Positions 26,764-36,463 are shown, numbered from the stretch's first letter. The stretch is 64,000 nucleotides of DNA from Pedobacter suwonensis (GCF_900111825.1 NZ_FOJM01000001.1:390989-454988), one strand, 5' to 3'. A program made the numbers and translations. The notes: generated by a model from the sequence alone, not told the origin.

Positions 26764-28932
26764 ATGATTAAAAAATTATTATTCAGATTATCAGTTGCTT
26801 GTATAGCATTTTGTTCGCTTATTGATGCAAAAGCTCAAAATATCAACTGGGCAAAAGACGGTAATTCCTACTATCAGATTGCAAATGGAGAAATTATTTC
26901 GGTTGCCCTCCCTAAAGGTGATAGAAAAACAGTCATATCCAGGGCACTGTTAACACCTGCCGGAAAAGCTAATGCCATTCCGGTAAGGAGTTTTCAACTG
27001 TCTGACGATGGTACAAAAGCATTAATCTACACCAACAGTAAAAAAGTTTGGCGTTACGATACCCGTGGTGATTATTGGCTGGCTGATTTAACCGCGAATA
27101 AGATTACCCAGATTGGAAAAGACAAACCAGCCTCATCATTAATGTTTGCTAAATTATCGCCTGATGGCAGCAAAGTAGCCTATGTAAGCAAACATAACCT
27201 ATATGTAGAAAATGTTGATGGTACCGGGGCCAAAGCTTTAACAACTGATGGTACAGAACGCATGATTAATGGTACTTTCGATTGGGTTTATGAAGAAGAA
27301 TTTGATTGCCGGGATGGCTTTAGATGGAGTCCGGATGGTAAATCTATCGCATATTGGCAGCTGGATGCAACCAAGATCAAAAATTTCTTAATGATCAATA
27401 ATACTGATTCTATTTATCCATTTACTATTCCTGTAGAATATCCAAAGGTGGGTCAAAACCCATCTGCCTGCAAAGTTGGCGTAGTTGATATTGCAACAGC
27501 CAAAACCAACTGGCTAGATGTTCCTGGTGATAATATTCAGCACTATATTCCACGCATGCAGTGGGTACCCAACAGTAACAATATTATTTTACAGCAGCTG
27601 AACCGTGAGCAGAATGAAAGTATCGTATTTATCTGTAATGCAGCTACAGGATCGGCAAAAGCTGTTTATACCGAGAAAGCCAAAGCCTGGATTGATGCAC
27701 AGGATGAATGGAAATGGTTAAACGATAACAAAGAGTTTACCATTTTATCGGATAAAGATGGCTGGAACCACCTGTACAGGATTAGTTTGGATGGGAAGAA
27801 AGAAACATTGGTTACAAAAGGTAATTATGATGTAATTGATGTAAAACTGATTGATGTAAAAAATAACCAGGTTTATTTCCTGGCCTCGCCAACAAATGCA
27901 ACCCAGAAATATCTCTTTAAAACCAAATTGGATGGAAAAGGTAAGCTGGAGCAGGTTACACCATCTGTTTTACCCGGTACCCACAATTACGACATTTCAC
28001 CTAATGCGGCTTTTGCCCGCCATTCTTATAACAGTTCGGTTGTTAGATTCATTACAGAATGGATGAACTTTACTACCGGAAATCCATTTACAATGGATGG
28101 AAGCATTACTTCGCAACTGGCGAAACAATCAGTATCGAAAAACAAGGTTGAGTTTTTTAAAGTAACGACCGAAGATGGAATTGAAATGGATGGGTGGATG
28201 AAAAAGCCGGATAATTTTAATCCAGATAAAAAGTATCCCGTTTTATTTTATGTATATGGTGAGCCTGCAGGTGCAACAGCGCTGGATGTTGACGGTGCCG
28301 GCACAAATCATTTATATGACGGCGATATGGCTAAAGATGGTTATATCTATATTTCAATGGATAATAGAGGTGCACCTGTTCCGAAAGGGAGCGCCTGGCG
28401 TAAAAGCATCTATAAAAATATTGGTGTAATTAATATCCGCGATCAGGCAATGGCCGCTAAAAAATTATTGGCTACCCATGCGTATATGGATAAAGACCGT
28501 GTAGCGGTTTGGGGATGGAGCGGAGGCGGCTCTTCTACATTAAACCTGATGTTCCAATATCCTGAAATTTATAAAACAGGTATTGCTATTGCGGCGGTTG
28601 GTAATCAGTTAACCTATGATAATGTTTATCAGGAACGTTATATGGGTACACCTTTTCCGAGCAAAGAGGCATACATTAAAGGTTCGCCAATTACACATGC
28701 TAAAAACCTAAAAGGCAATTTGTTGTATATCCATGGCACGGGCGACGATAATGTGCATTATCAAAATGCCGAAATGCTGATTAATGAGTTAATTAAAAAC
28801 GGAAAGGTTTTTCAACTGATGAGTTATCCAAACCGTACTCACAGCATTTCTGAAGGTGAAGGTACCAGCAAACACTTATCTTTAACCTACACTAAGTTTT
28901 TAAAAGAAAATTGCCCTCCGGGAGCAAGATAG
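26764..28932 (+). CDS. Dipeptidyl peptidase IV-type S9 peptidase
   Basis: A 722-residue exported serine peptidase that removes N-terminal X-Pro or X-Ala dipeptides. It has signal peptide MIKKLLFRLSVACIAFCSLI followed by D-A-K-A-Q and an N-terminal eight-bladed propeller containing the Glu-rich dipeptide-anchoring motif D-W-V-Y-E-E-E-F. The C-terminal alpha/beta hydrolase has the nucleophile in G-W-S-G-G-G, an Asp in H-G-T-G-D-D-N-V-H and the catalytic His in N-R-T-H-S-I. All catalytic parts are present. A terminator follows immediately. Confidence 0.94.
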   Translation: MIKKLLFRLSVACIAFCSLIDAKAQNINWAKDGNSYYQIANGEIISVALPKGDRKTVISRALLTPAGKANAIPVRSFQLSDDGTKALIYTNSKKVWRYDTRGDYWLADLTANKITQIGKDKPASSLMFAKLSPDGSKVAYVSKHNLYVENVDGTGAKALTTDGTERMINGTFDWVYEEEFDCRDGFRWSPDGKSIAYWQLDATKIKNFLMINNTDSIYPFTIPVEYPKVGQNPSACKVGVVDIATAKTNWLDVPGDNIQHYIPRMQWVPNSNNIILQQLNREQNESIVFICNAATGSAKAVYTEKAKAWIDAQDEWKWLNDNKEFTILSDKDGWNHLYRISLDGKKETLVTKGNYDVIDVKLIDVKNNQVYFLASPTNATQKYLFKTKLDGKGKLEQVTPSVLPGTHNYDISPNAAFARHSYNSSVVRFITEWMNFTTGNPFTMDGSITSQLAKQSVSKNKVEFFKVTTEDGIEMDGWMKKPDNFNPDKKYPVLFYVYGEPAGATALDVDGAGTNHLYDGDMAKDGYIYISMDNRGAPVPKGSAWRKSIYKNIGVINIRDQAMAAKKLLATHAYMDKDRVAVWGWSGGGSSTLNLMFQYPEIYKTGIAIAAVGNQLTYDNVYQERYMGTPFPSKEAYIKGSPITHAKNLKGNLLYIHGTGDDNVHYQNAEMLINELIKNGKVFQLMSYPNRTHSISEGEGTSKHLSLTYTKFLKENCPPGAR

Positions 28933-28940
28933 AAATTTAG

Positions 28941-28965
28941 AAGCAGCTTTCGGGCTGCTTTTTTT
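28941..28965 (+). terminator. Rho-independent terminator of the DPP IV gene
   Basis: AAGCAGC (28941-28947) and GCTGCTT (28954-28960) form a 7-bp stem with a TTTCGG loop, then a T-run to 28965. The T-run overlaps the stop codon of the convergent DUF3307 gene. Confidence 0.85.
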
Positions 28966-29674
28966 ATGCAATAAACATTTGAATCAGCATGGCCGTTACA
29001 ATGGCAATACCAAAGCTTAACAAAGTTCCAATCAGTACATATTCGGTTAATTTGAGATCGTGTTTTTCTTTTAAATCACCGAACCGGAATATGGATTTCG
29101 CTGCAAGTAAAAAACCAACGGCCTCAAAATGGTTGGTAAGAATAAACAGAAAAATCAAAGTCCTTTCCAATATCCCGATGTATTTGCCCGCGTTCTCCAA
29201 CGATTTGGGACTGTCAGGCTGGTTATCAGGAATCCATTTAGCAATAATCACTTTCATGATAATTGATGTAGGGAGGGTTAAAAATAAGGCGCCTGAAATA
29301 AGTAGCCAGGTGTGCGGATTGTTAAAAAAAACAATATTTAAACTTCCATTATAGAAAAGATGCCATACAGCTACAATCGAGCTGAAATGCAAAACCTGAT
29401 CAACAAAAAACAGTATCCGTGCATTTTTTTGGGTTTGAAAGATGGATTTTAGCGCATCAATAATCAAATGGATTACACCTATTGTTAATGCCGTTTTCCA
29501 AACATCAAAGCTCAAAAAAACAATAAATATCAAAGCCACATGGATCATTACATGCAAATAGAGCTTGCCTGACTTTAATTTTTTCCTTTCCTTATCTTTT
29601 ACCCAGGCATTAGGCTGCAAAAAGAAATCCCCGATTAAATGGGCAAGAATAAGTTTGATTAAATAGATGTCCAT
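28964..29674 (-). CDS. DUF3307 membrane protein
   Basis: A 236-residue polytopic membrane protein. It begins with the DUF3307 signature L-I-L-A-H-L-I-G-D-F-F-L-Q-P (residues about 8-21), then the basic loop K-D-K-E-R-K-K-L and several hydrophobic helices. The function of the family is unknown; it is regularly encoded next to SatD, as here. Its ATG overlaps the satD stop codon by one base (29674), so the two are translationally coupled. Confidence 0.88.
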   Translation of the reverse strand: MDIYLIKLILAHLIGDFFLQPNAWVKDKERKKLKSGKLYLHVMIHVALIFIVFLSFDVWKTALTIGVIHLIIDALKSIFQTQKNARILFFVDQVLHFSSIVAVWHLFYNGSLNIVFFNNPHTWLLISGALFLTLPTSIIMKVIIAKWIPDNQPDSPKSLENAGKYIGILERTLIFLFILTNHFEAVGFLLAAKSIFRFGDLKEKHDLKLTEYVLIGTLLSFGIAIVTAMLIQMFIA

Positions 29675-30285
29675 TATTTTAAAATCATTTGGTTCAATTT
29701 TTTACGGTAAATCCTGTCCATTTCCATGATTTCGCTGTAATGTGCGCGTTTTAATGCTTCACTAACCGATGATTGCGTTCGGCCTGAAATAGCGGCCAGT
29801 TCGCTCTGCAATAAATCGTTATTTTCCAGGGCCATTTTTACCATTTCGGCAGCTACAACACCCCAACTATCCATCGCAATCAACGATAACTTAATTAAAA
29901 CATTAATTTCCTCGTCAAAATCAGCAGAATCTGTTTTAACTGCTAAATTAACCTTAGCCTGTTTTAAACTGTCAAAAGCCGCTCCTGAATACACAAAAGC
30001 ATCTCCACTGGATTCTGAAAGTTTTTTACGTTTAGTTTTTATTGCTCCAATTCCGATTCCCATTCGTACATCTGCAGGTTTATTTACCTTGATACAGGCT
30101 TTTAAATAGGCCGCGGTTTTGATGGCATTTTCTGGTCCTACTTCTAACTGAAAGCTATCTCCCCGATAAATTTCCCACTTACCACTATGATCAGAAACTA
30201 CTTTTAAGGCCGTTTTCAGGTCCGATAACCAGCTGTCTTTAATTTTTCTTGAGCCTATAATATCACCTGTTATAATACAAATCAT
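29674..30285 (-). CDS. SatD family protein with C-terminal helix-turn-helix
   Basis: A 203-residue SatD-like protein. The N-terminal I-I-T-G-D-I-I-G-S-R-K and the R-G-D-S-F-Q-L-E-V motif mark a cyclase/polymerase-like fold reported for the family. Residues about 158-195 (L-Q-S-E-L-A-A-I-S-G-R-T-Q-S-S-V-S-E-A-L-K-R) form a helix-turn-helix, suggesting direct DNA binding. It heads a two-gene operon with DUF3307 and diverges from the ligase/helicase cluster; three phased dyads lie just upstream and are candidate binding sites for this protein. The biochemical role is not known. Confidence 0.85.
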   Translation of the reverse strand: MICIITGDIIGSRKIKDSWLSDLKTALKVVSDHSGKWEIYRGDSFQLEVGPENAIKTAAYLKACIKVNKPADVRMGIGIGAIKTKRKKLSESSGDAFVYSGAAFDSLKQAKVNLAVKTDSADFDEEINVLIKLSLIAMDSWGVVAAEMVKMALENNDLLQSELAAISGRTQSSVSEALKRAHYSEIMEMDRIYRKKLNQMILK

Positions 30286-30323
30286 ATTACAATATCGAAC
30301 TTATTATTTATATTTTAAAATAA

Positions 30324-30399
30324 TATCGGGTATTTAGCCGATATTTCAAATTATCGGGTATTTAGCCGATATTTCAAATTATCGGGTAAATACCCGATA
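30324..30399. promoter_or_regulatory. Three phased 20-bp dyads, candidate operators
   Basis: Three dyads begin at 30324, 30352 and 30380, each 20 bp and exactly 28 bp apart. The first two read TATCGGGTATTTAGCCGATA, and the third TATCGGGTAAATACCCGATA, a perfect palindrome with two central bases. The whole 28-bp unit (dyad plus TTTCAAAT linker) is identical in copies one and two. They occupy the centre of the 154-base gap between divergent satD and the ligase-associated exonuclease gene, leaving 38 and 40 bases to the two start codons, as expected for repressor or activator sites that control both promoters. Confidence 0.85.
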
Positions 30400-30439
30400 A
30401 TCATCCAAAACTAATCATTGGTTTTATTGTTAAGTAGCT

Positions 30440-31465
30440 ATGGCATTAATAGAATTTACCAAAAGAGGAATTTACTGTAAGCAGGGCGATTTTTATGTAG
30501 ACCCCTGGTGGCCTGTAGATTATGCAGTAACTACACATGGCCATAGCGATCACGTTCGTTTCGGAAATAAATACTACCTCTGCCATACCTTAACCAAACC
30601 CATCATCAAACGCAGGATCAGTGAAGATTTAAACGTAGAAACACTGGAGTATGGAGAAAGCATTACCCGTAACGGCGTAAATATTTCTTTTTTTCCGGCC
30701 GGACATATTATTGGCTCTGCACAAGTACGCCTGGAATACAAAGGTGAAATTTGCGTCATATCTGGTGATTATAAAATTGAAGATGATGGCATCACCACAC
30801 CATTCGAGGCTGTAAAATGTCATTCTTTTGTTTCAGAAAGCACTTTTGGCCTGCCAGTTTACAAATGGCAAAAACAGGAAATTGTTTTCAATGGAATAAA
30901 GAACTGGGTTAATGATAACATCAACCAACAGAAAACAAGTGTATTAATTGCCTATAGTTTGGGCAAAGCGCAGCGTTTAATTAAAAACCTGGCAGGCAAT
31001 ACCCCTATTTATGTACATAACAGCATTGCCAACCTTAATGAAGTGATTATAGAAGCTGGTGTAAAGCTTCCCAAAACGATTAGGATTACTCCTGAAACCA
31101 CAAAAGACGAGTTACAGAAAGGAATTGTAATTGTACCGCCCGCCATGCGCGATAGCCGCTGGATCAAAAATTTATCCCACCCGGTTACCGGTATATGTTC
31201 TGGCTGGATGCAGGTACGGGCACACCGCCGCTGGCAAAGTGCTGATGCCGGTTTTGCGCTGAGCGACCATGCAGACTGGCCTGGCTTAATGGAAGCCATT
31301 ACTGCAACAGGTGCCGAAAAAGTATATGTTACTCATGGTTTTACAGCCGCTTTTAGCCGCTTTTTAAATGATGAGGGAATAGAAGCTGCAGAAGTTTTAA
31401 CCAGGTTTGGCCAGGAAGATGATGAAGAAAACAAAGTTGATTTAGCCGGGCAGAACGAAAATTAA
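30440..31465 (+). CDS. Ligase-associated DNA exonuclease (MBL fold)
   Basis: A 341-residue metallo-beta-lactamase-fold nuclease of the ligase-associated exonuclease group (TIGR04122 type). Its metal site begins T-H-G-H-S-D-H, with later ligands in S-G-D-Y-K-I-E-D-D and F-A-L-S-D-H-A-D-W. The family trims DNA 3' ends and is encoded next to an ATP-dependent ligase, an Lhr-like helicase and PdeM. It is the first gene of the cluster; the ligase gene starts 6 bases after its stop. The upstream dyads suggest regulated expression. Confidence 0.93.
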   Translation: MALIEFTKRGIYCKQGDFYVDPWWPVDYAVTTHGHSDHVRFGNKYYLCHTLTKPIIKRRISEDLNVETLEYGESITRNGVNISFFPAGHIIGSAQVRLEYKGEICVISGDYKIEDDGITTPFEAVKCHSFVSESTFGLPVYKWQKQEIVFNGIKNWVNDNINQQKTSVLIAYSLGKAQRLIKNLAGNTPIYVHNSIANLNEVIIEAGVKLPKTIRITPETTKDELQKGIVIVPPAMRDSRWIKNLSHPVTGICSGWMQVRAHRRWQSADAGFALSDHADWPGLMEAITATGAEKVYVTHGFTAAFSRFLNDEGIEAAEVLTRFGQEDDEENKVDLAGQNEN

Positions 31466-31471
31466 ACAACC

Positions 31472-33061
31472 ATGAAACGCTTTGCAAAACTGATCCAGCA
31501 GCTCGAACTGAGCAATAAAACCAACGATAAAATCGCGGCCCTGGTTGATTATTTTAACTATGCCGACGATAAAGATAAAGTGTGGGTAATAGCCTTATTT
31601 ACGGGTAAGAAACCTAAAAGACCAATTAAATCAGCCTTGTTGAAATACTGGGCGATAGACATTACCCAAACACCAGAATGGTTGTTTGCTGAAAGCTACG
31701 CTAATGTTGGCGATTTAAGCGAAACCATTGCTTTACTATTGCCCCCCGCTGAGAATACCTCTGACTTTCAACTACATAAATGGGTTGAAGACTTGCACGA
31801 TTTAGAAGGCAAAGATGATGAAACCAAAAAAGATTTCATTTTAAGTGCCTGGAACAAACTCGAAACACAGGAACGTTTCATTTTTAACAAATTGATTTCG
31901 GGTAATTTCAGGATTGGCGTTTCCAATAAAATGCTGGTAAATGCCTTGGCCAAACAAAGCAGCTTAGATAGCGCCCAGATTATGCACAGCATTATGGGGA
32001 AATGGAACCCTTATGAAATTACTTTTCATGAGCTGATTAATGGCATCCATGTAAATACAGATAATTCCTGGCCTTACCCATTTTGCCTGGCATATGCACT
32101 GGAGCAAGAGCCTGAAAAACTGGGCGATATTGCTGAATGGCAGGCCGAATGGAAATGGGATGGTATCCGCGGGCAGATTGTAAAGCGCAATGGAGAACTT
32201 TTTATCTGGAGCCGTGGAGAAGAACTGGTTACAGAACAGTTTCCCGAATTGCATTTTATGATCGATGTTTTGCTTGATGGCGTAGTTTTAGACGGCGAAA
32301 TACTGGCAGTACAAGATAAACAGGTTTTATCATTTAGCACATTACAACAGCGTTTAAACCGGAAAACGATTAGTAAAAAACAGCTGGACGATGCACCCAT
32401 CGGATTTTTTGTTTATGATATTTTAGAATATGGAGCTAAAGATTTCAGGGAAGAACCTTTAAGCATAAGGCGTAATACATTAGAAAAGCTGATCGGTGGT
32501 TTAGACGAAAGTCCGGTGATGATATCTCCTGTAATCAATTGCAGCTCGTGGGAGGAGCTGGCAGACTTAAGACAAACCTCGCGTTCCATTAACAGTGAAG
32601 GCATTATGCTTAAAAAATTAAATTCTCACTATCACAGCGGAAGAAAACGGGGCGATTGGTGGAAGTGGAAGATTAACCCCTATACGGTTGATGCAGTAAT
32701 GATTTATGCGCAAAAAGGAAGTGGAAGAAGGGCTAATTTTTTTACTGATTATACCTTTGCCGTTCGTGACGGCGAGAATTTAGTGACGATTGCCAAAGCT
32801 TACTCCGGCTTAACAGATAAAGAAATTAAAGAGGTAAATGCTTTTGTAAACCGTAATGCAATTGAAAAATTCGGTCCGGTACGCACCGTAAAACCCGAAC
32901 TGGTTTTTGAAATTGCGTTTGAGGGAATTGCAGAAAGCAAACGACATAAGGCAGGTTTAGCTTTACGTTTTCCACGTATATTGCGGTGGCGAAAAGATAA
33001 AAAAGCTGATGAAATTAATACTTTAGAGGATTTGAGGCAGCTATTGCAATCAACACTTTAG
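31472..33061 (+). CDS. ATP-dependent DNA ligase
   Basis: A 529-residue ATP-dependent ligase of the type that travels with Lhr helicases, distinct from the replicative NAD-dependent LigA. An N-terminal DNA-binding domain (about residues 1-200) leads into the nucleotidyltransferase site with the lysine to be adenylated in W-K-W-D-G-I-R-G (K228). Later motifs are S-R-G-E-E, D-G-E-I-L, S-E-G-I-M-L-K and W-W-K-W-K, followed by an OB-fold C-terminus. It seals nicks, presumably in damaged DNA. The reading frame is intact and 6 bases behind the exonuclease gene. Confidence 0.94.
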   Translation: MKRFAKLIQQLELSNKTNDKIAALVDYFNYADDKDKVWVIALFTGKKPKRPIKSALLKYWAIDITQTPEWLFAESYANVGDLSETIALLLPPAENTSDFQLHKWVEDLHDLEGKDDETKKDFILSAWNKLETQERFIFNKLISGNFRIGVSNKMLVNALAKQSSLDSAQIMHSIMGKWNPYEITFHELINGIHVNTDNSWPYPFCLAYALEQEPEKLGDIAEWQAEWKWDGIRGQIVKRNGELFIWSRGEELVTEQFPELHFMIDVLLDGVVLDGEILAVQDKQVLSFSTLQQRLNRKTISKKQLDDAPIGFFVYDILEYGAKDFREEPLSIRRNTLEKLIGGLDESPVMISPVINCSSWEELADLRQTSRSINSEGIMLKKLNSHYHSGRKRGDWWKWKINPYTVDAVMIYAQKGSGRRANFFTDYTFAVRDGENLVTIAKAYSGLTDKEIKEVNAFVNRNAIEKFGPVRTVKPELVFEIAFEGIAESKRHKAGLALRFPRILRWRKDKKADEINTLEDLRQLLQSTL

Positions 33062-33066
33062 CGTCT

Positions 33067-33149
33067 CCATGGTCCGCCACCATGGTGTGTGTCCTCACAG
33101 ACCATTACATTATAACTTGAAAGATTTCGGTCTGTGAGGACACAGACCG
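33067..33149. repeat. Hairpin cluster inside the repair operon
   Basis: In the 214-base gap between ligase and helicase genes, CCATGGT/ACCATGG (33067-33073 with 33079-33085) forms one hairpin and TGTGTCCTCACAGACC (33088-33103) pairs perfectly with 33129-33144 to form a 16-bp stem. The right arm can instead fold on itself: CGGTCTGTG (33128-33136) with CACAGACCG (33141-33149). The two folds exclude each other. It looks like a mobile intergenic repeat inserted within the operon. The rest of the gap to 33275 shows nothing coding. Confidence 0.7.
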
Positions 33150-33275
33150 AGGAGTTGGGAGTTGCTGAAAAAAGTAAAGTGCGTGGCAGAAATGCTTTAA
33201 CCGAAGCATTACTGCAATTGCTTTTCAAAAAACTAAAAACAGATCAATATAAAATCATAAGGAAAAACAAAAAGA

Positions 33276-35753
33276 ATGGACCAAACCAAAACCAAAGGTT
33301 ATAAAAAGATAAAAGCCTGGTTAAAGGCAAATAAACGCAGGCCTTTTCAATTTCAGGAAGATGCCTGGCAGTATTATCTTAATGGCTATAGTGGTTTGGT
33401 TAACGCGCCTACTGGTTTTGGAAAAACATTTTCACTTTTTTTGGCTGTAGTAATTGAAGCTTTAAATGCCTCAGCAACCCATAATAAAAAAGCTAAAGAC
33501 CGTTTACAATTGATCTGGATTACCCCACTCCGATCTTTGGCCAAAGATATTGCAAGAGCGATGCGTGAAACTTTACTGGAACTGGAACTGGATTGGCACG
33601 TAGGTGTCCGCAATGGCGATACTTCGCAGGCAGAGAAAGTACAACAGAAAAAATCGATGCCCGAAATTCTATTGATAACCCCGGAAAGCCTGCACCTGTT
33701 GCTGGCACAAAAAGGTTCATCAACACTGTTCCGTAATCTTAAATGCATTGTGGCGGATGAATGGCACGAACTTTTGGGCAGCAAACGGGGCGTACTGGTT
33801 GAGTTAGCCGTTTCCCGTATTAAAGGTTTACAAAAGCTGGAAAAAAACCAATTCTTGAGGATTTGGGGAATTTCAGCAACCATTGGAAATATTGAAGAGG
33901 CTTTAGATGTATTGACGCCGGATTTAGCAGCCAAAAGAGTGATTGTTAAGGCCGATCTGGAAAAGAAAATCCAGATTAAATCCATCCTGCCTGATGATAT
34001 CGATACATTGCCCTGGGCGGGGCATTTGGGTTTAAAGCTCGCTTATAAGCTCTTACCCATTATAGAAAAAAGTAAAACGACGTTAATTTTCATCAATACC
34101 CGCGGACAATCGGAAATGTGGTACCAGCATTTACTTAACATTGAACCCGAACTTGCGGGACGCATTGCCATACATCATGGATCGATAGATTTTGAACTCC
34201 GCAACTGGATTGAGGATGCACTACATACCGGACAGCTCAAAGCTGTTATTGCTACATCATCGTTAGATCTAGGCGTAGATTTTAAGCCCGTTGATACAGT
34301 GGTTCAGGTAGGATCGCCAAAAGGTGTTGCCAGGTTTTTGCAAAGAGCAGGACGCTCCGGACACTCCCCTCATGAAATTTCCAAAATATATTTTTTACCA
34401 ACCCACGCTTTAGAACTGGTTGAGGCGGCAGCAATTAAAGAAGCTGCTAAAACAAACAATATAGAGAGCCGTGAACCCTTTATTATGGTATTTGATACCC
34501 TGATCCAATATTTGGTTACGCTGGCCATAGGCGACGGATTTGATGATAAAATCATTTATGAAGAAATTAAGGGTACACACGCCTTTAAAATGATCTTACC
34601 CGAAGAATGGGCCTGGGTGATGCAGTTTATTACCTCAGGAGGAGATAGTTTAAGTGCCTATACCGAATTCAAAAAAGTAATTAAAGATGAAGACGGACTT
34701 TGGAAAGTAAAGAGCAGACAACTGGCCATGCGGCACAGGTTACATATCGGAACCATTGTAAGTGACGCGATGTTGAAAGTGAAATTCATTTCTGGCGGTT
34801 ATATCGGCATGGTAGAAGAATATTTTGTAACCCGATTAAAAGCCGGAGATAATTTCCGCTTAGCCGGAAGGGTTCTGGAATTTGTTCAGGTGAAAGATAT
34901 GACCGTTGTTGTGCGGGTGAGTAAACAGAAAAATGCAATCTCTCCTAGCTGGAATGGTGGTCGCTTACCGCTATCTTCCAATTTAGGATCAGTTTTAAGA
35001 AAAAAATATAATGAAGCCCTGGACAAAACCCATCAGGATGAGGAATTAGACACGGTCTATCCACTATTCTTATTACAGGAAAAACGTTCCCATGTTCCCA
35101 AAAACGACGAGTTACTGATAGAGCTTATTAACAATAAAGAAGGTTTTCACCTCTTTGCCTACCCTTTTGAGGGGCGATTGGTACATGAAGTTTTGGCGGC
35201 CCTGGTGGCCTATCGCCTGAGTAAACTGTTGCCTATCAGTTTTTCTATTGCCATGAACGATTATGGTTTTGAACTTTTAAGTGAAACAGAAATACCTATG
35301 GACGAATCGATTGCCTACGAAGTTTTTTCACCTAAGAATTTAACTGAAGATATTACACAAAGTATCAATTCAACTGAAATGGCAAGAAGGAAATTCAGAG
35401 ATATTGCCTGCATCTCCGGACTCGTTTTTCAGGGCTATCCTGGCAAATATGTGGCCAATAAACACCTCCAGTCATCTGCCGGTCTGTTTTTTAATGTTTT
35501 TAGCGATTATGATAAACATAATTTACTTTTGCGACAGGCATACGATGAGGTTTTTTACCAACAACTGGAAGAACCCAGATTGGCAGCTGCTTTAGAAAGA
35601 ATTCAAAATGGAGCAATTATTATCACCAATCCAAAAAGTTTCACACCACTGTCTTTTCCTATTAAAGTAGACAGTTTACGCGAAAACATGAGTTCTGAAG
35701 AGTTAGAGCAACGGATTGCCAGAATGAAAGCCGAAGCAGAGAGAATTAGATAA
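33276..35753 (+). CDS. Ligase-associated DEXH-box helicase (Lhr-like)
   Basis: An 825-residue superfamily 2 helicase of the ligase-associated Lhr group (TIGR04121 type). Walker A P-T-G-F-G-K-T has K50, the DExH box is D-E-W-H (161-164), and motif III S-A-T-I and motif VI R-F-L-Q-R-A-G-R-S-G-H are present. The Lhr-specific winged-helix and C-terminal regions follow. It is a DNA-dependent ATPase that presumably remodels damaged DNA ahead of the nuclease and ligase. It lies 214 bases behind the ligase gene because of a hairpin insertion, and its own promoter was not recognised. Confidence 0.94.
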   Translation: MDQTKTKGYKKIKAWLKANKRRPFQFQEDAWQYYLNGYSGLVNAPTGFGKTFSLFLAVVIEALNASATHNKKAKDRLQLIWITPLRSLAKDIARAMRETLLELELDWHVGVRNGDTSQAEKVQQKKSMPEILLITPESLHLLLAQKGSSTLFRNLKCIVADEWHELLGSKRGVLVELAVSRIKGLQKLEKNQFLRIWGISATIGNIEEALDVLTPDLAAKRVIVKADLEKKIQIKSILPDDIDTLPWAGHLGLKLAYKLLPIIEKSKTTLIFINTRGQSEMWYQHLLNIEPELAGRIAIHHGSIDFELRNWIEDALHTGQLKAVIATSSLDLGVDFKPVDTVVQVGSPKGVARFLQRAGRSGHSPHEISKIYFLPTHALELVEAAAIKEAAKTNNIESREPFIMVFDTLIQYLVTLAIGDGFDDKIIYEEIKGTHAFKMILPEEWAWVMQFITSGGDSLSAYTEFKKVIKDEDGLWKVKSRQLAMRHRLHIGTIVSDAMLKVKFISGGYIGMVEEYFVTRLKAGDNFRLAGRVLEFVQVKDMTVVVRVSKQKNAISPSWNGGRLPLSSNLGSVLRKKYNEALDKTHQDEELDTVYPLFLLQEKRSHVPKNDELLIELINNKEGFHLFAYPFEGRLVHEVLAALVAYRLSKLLPISFSIAMNDYGFELLSETEIPMDESIAYEVFSPKNLTEDITQSINSTEMARRKFRDIACISGLVFQGYPGKYVANKHLQSSAGLFFNVFSDYDKHNLLLRQAYDEVFYQQLEEPRLAAALERIQNGAIIITNPKSFTPLSFPIKVDSLRENMSSEELEQRIARMKAEAERIR

Positions 35754-35783
35754 AAACATTTTCTTGTAACCTGTCTAAAATTA

Positions 35784-35812
35784 AAGATCCTTCGACAGGC
35801 TCAGGATGACAA
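35784..35812. repeat. REP-like intergenic sequence within the repair operon
   Basis: AAAGATCCTTCGACAGGCTC followed by AGGATGAC is an intergenic repeat type common in Bacteroidota; GATCCTTCG and its partial inverse CAGGATGA give a weak hairpin. It fills most of the 71-base gap between the helicase and pdeM. Confidence 0.4.
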
Positions 35813-35824
35813 TAGCGTAAATAA

Positions 35825-36463
35825 ATGACCATTATAAGCCAGGGTGAAGAGTTGATTTTAGATAAAGAAAGGGCTTTGTTCTTACCCAAACATCAGCTTT
35901 TAGCAATAAGCGATTTACATTTGGGCAAATCTGCCCATTTTCGTCAGGCCGGTTTGCAAGTGCCTGCAACCATTGCCCAAACAGATTTACAACGTTTAAG
36001 CTGGTTAATTAAGCAATATCAGCCTGAAACATTGCTGATCAATGGTGATATGTTTCACCATGGTTTAAATACAGACATTGAAGAGTTTTCTGTTTGGAGA
36101 AAGCAATACCAGGAACTTAATTTTTTATTGGTAAAAGGAAATCACGACAGGCTTTCGAACGCGAATTATGCGGAAATGGGCATCGAAATACATGAACCCA
36201 GTTTTTGTTTGGGGCCGTTTTGTTTTATTCATGATGCTCCACAATGTACCGAAGATGAATTATACCCCATTAGCGGCCATATCCATCCAGGGGTTACCAT
36301 AGTCGGGAAAGCAAAGCAAAGATTAAAATTTCCTTGTTTTTATTTTGGCAAGGAATATGCTGTTCTGCCTGCTTTTAGTCTTTTTACAGGACTATACAAT
36401 ATCTACCCTAAAACGAGTGAGCGGATATTTGCCGTTACCCCTAAAAGCGTGCTGGAAGTTTAA
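35825..36463 (+). CDS. pdeM: Ligase-associated phosphoesterase PdeM
   Basis: A 212-residue calcineurin-like metallophosphoesterase. All dinuclear metal-site motifs are visible: [22 protein letters not shown] and S-G-H-I-H-P-G. This is PdeM (TIGR04123 type), the fourth member of the ligase-associated damage response set, thought to act as an endonuclease or end-processing enzyme. It follows the helicase by 71 bases. Its stop shares a TTAA with the stop of the convergent thioredoxin gene. Confidence 0.93.
   Translation: MTIISQGEELILDKERALFLPKHQLLAISDLHLGKSAHFRQAGLQVPATIAQTDLQRLSWLIKQYQPETLLINGDMFHHGLNTDIEEFSVWRKQYQELNFLLVKGNHDRLSNANYAEMGIEIHEPSFCLGPFCFIHDAPQCTEDELYPISGHIHPGVTIVGKAKQRLKFPCFYFGKEYAVLPAFSLFTGLYNIYPKTSERIFAVTPKSVLEV

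Noticed and set aside
30324..30399. CRISPR array
   Set aside because: The 28-bp repeats are directly adjacent with no spacers, and no cas gene is nearby; they are dyads of operator type.
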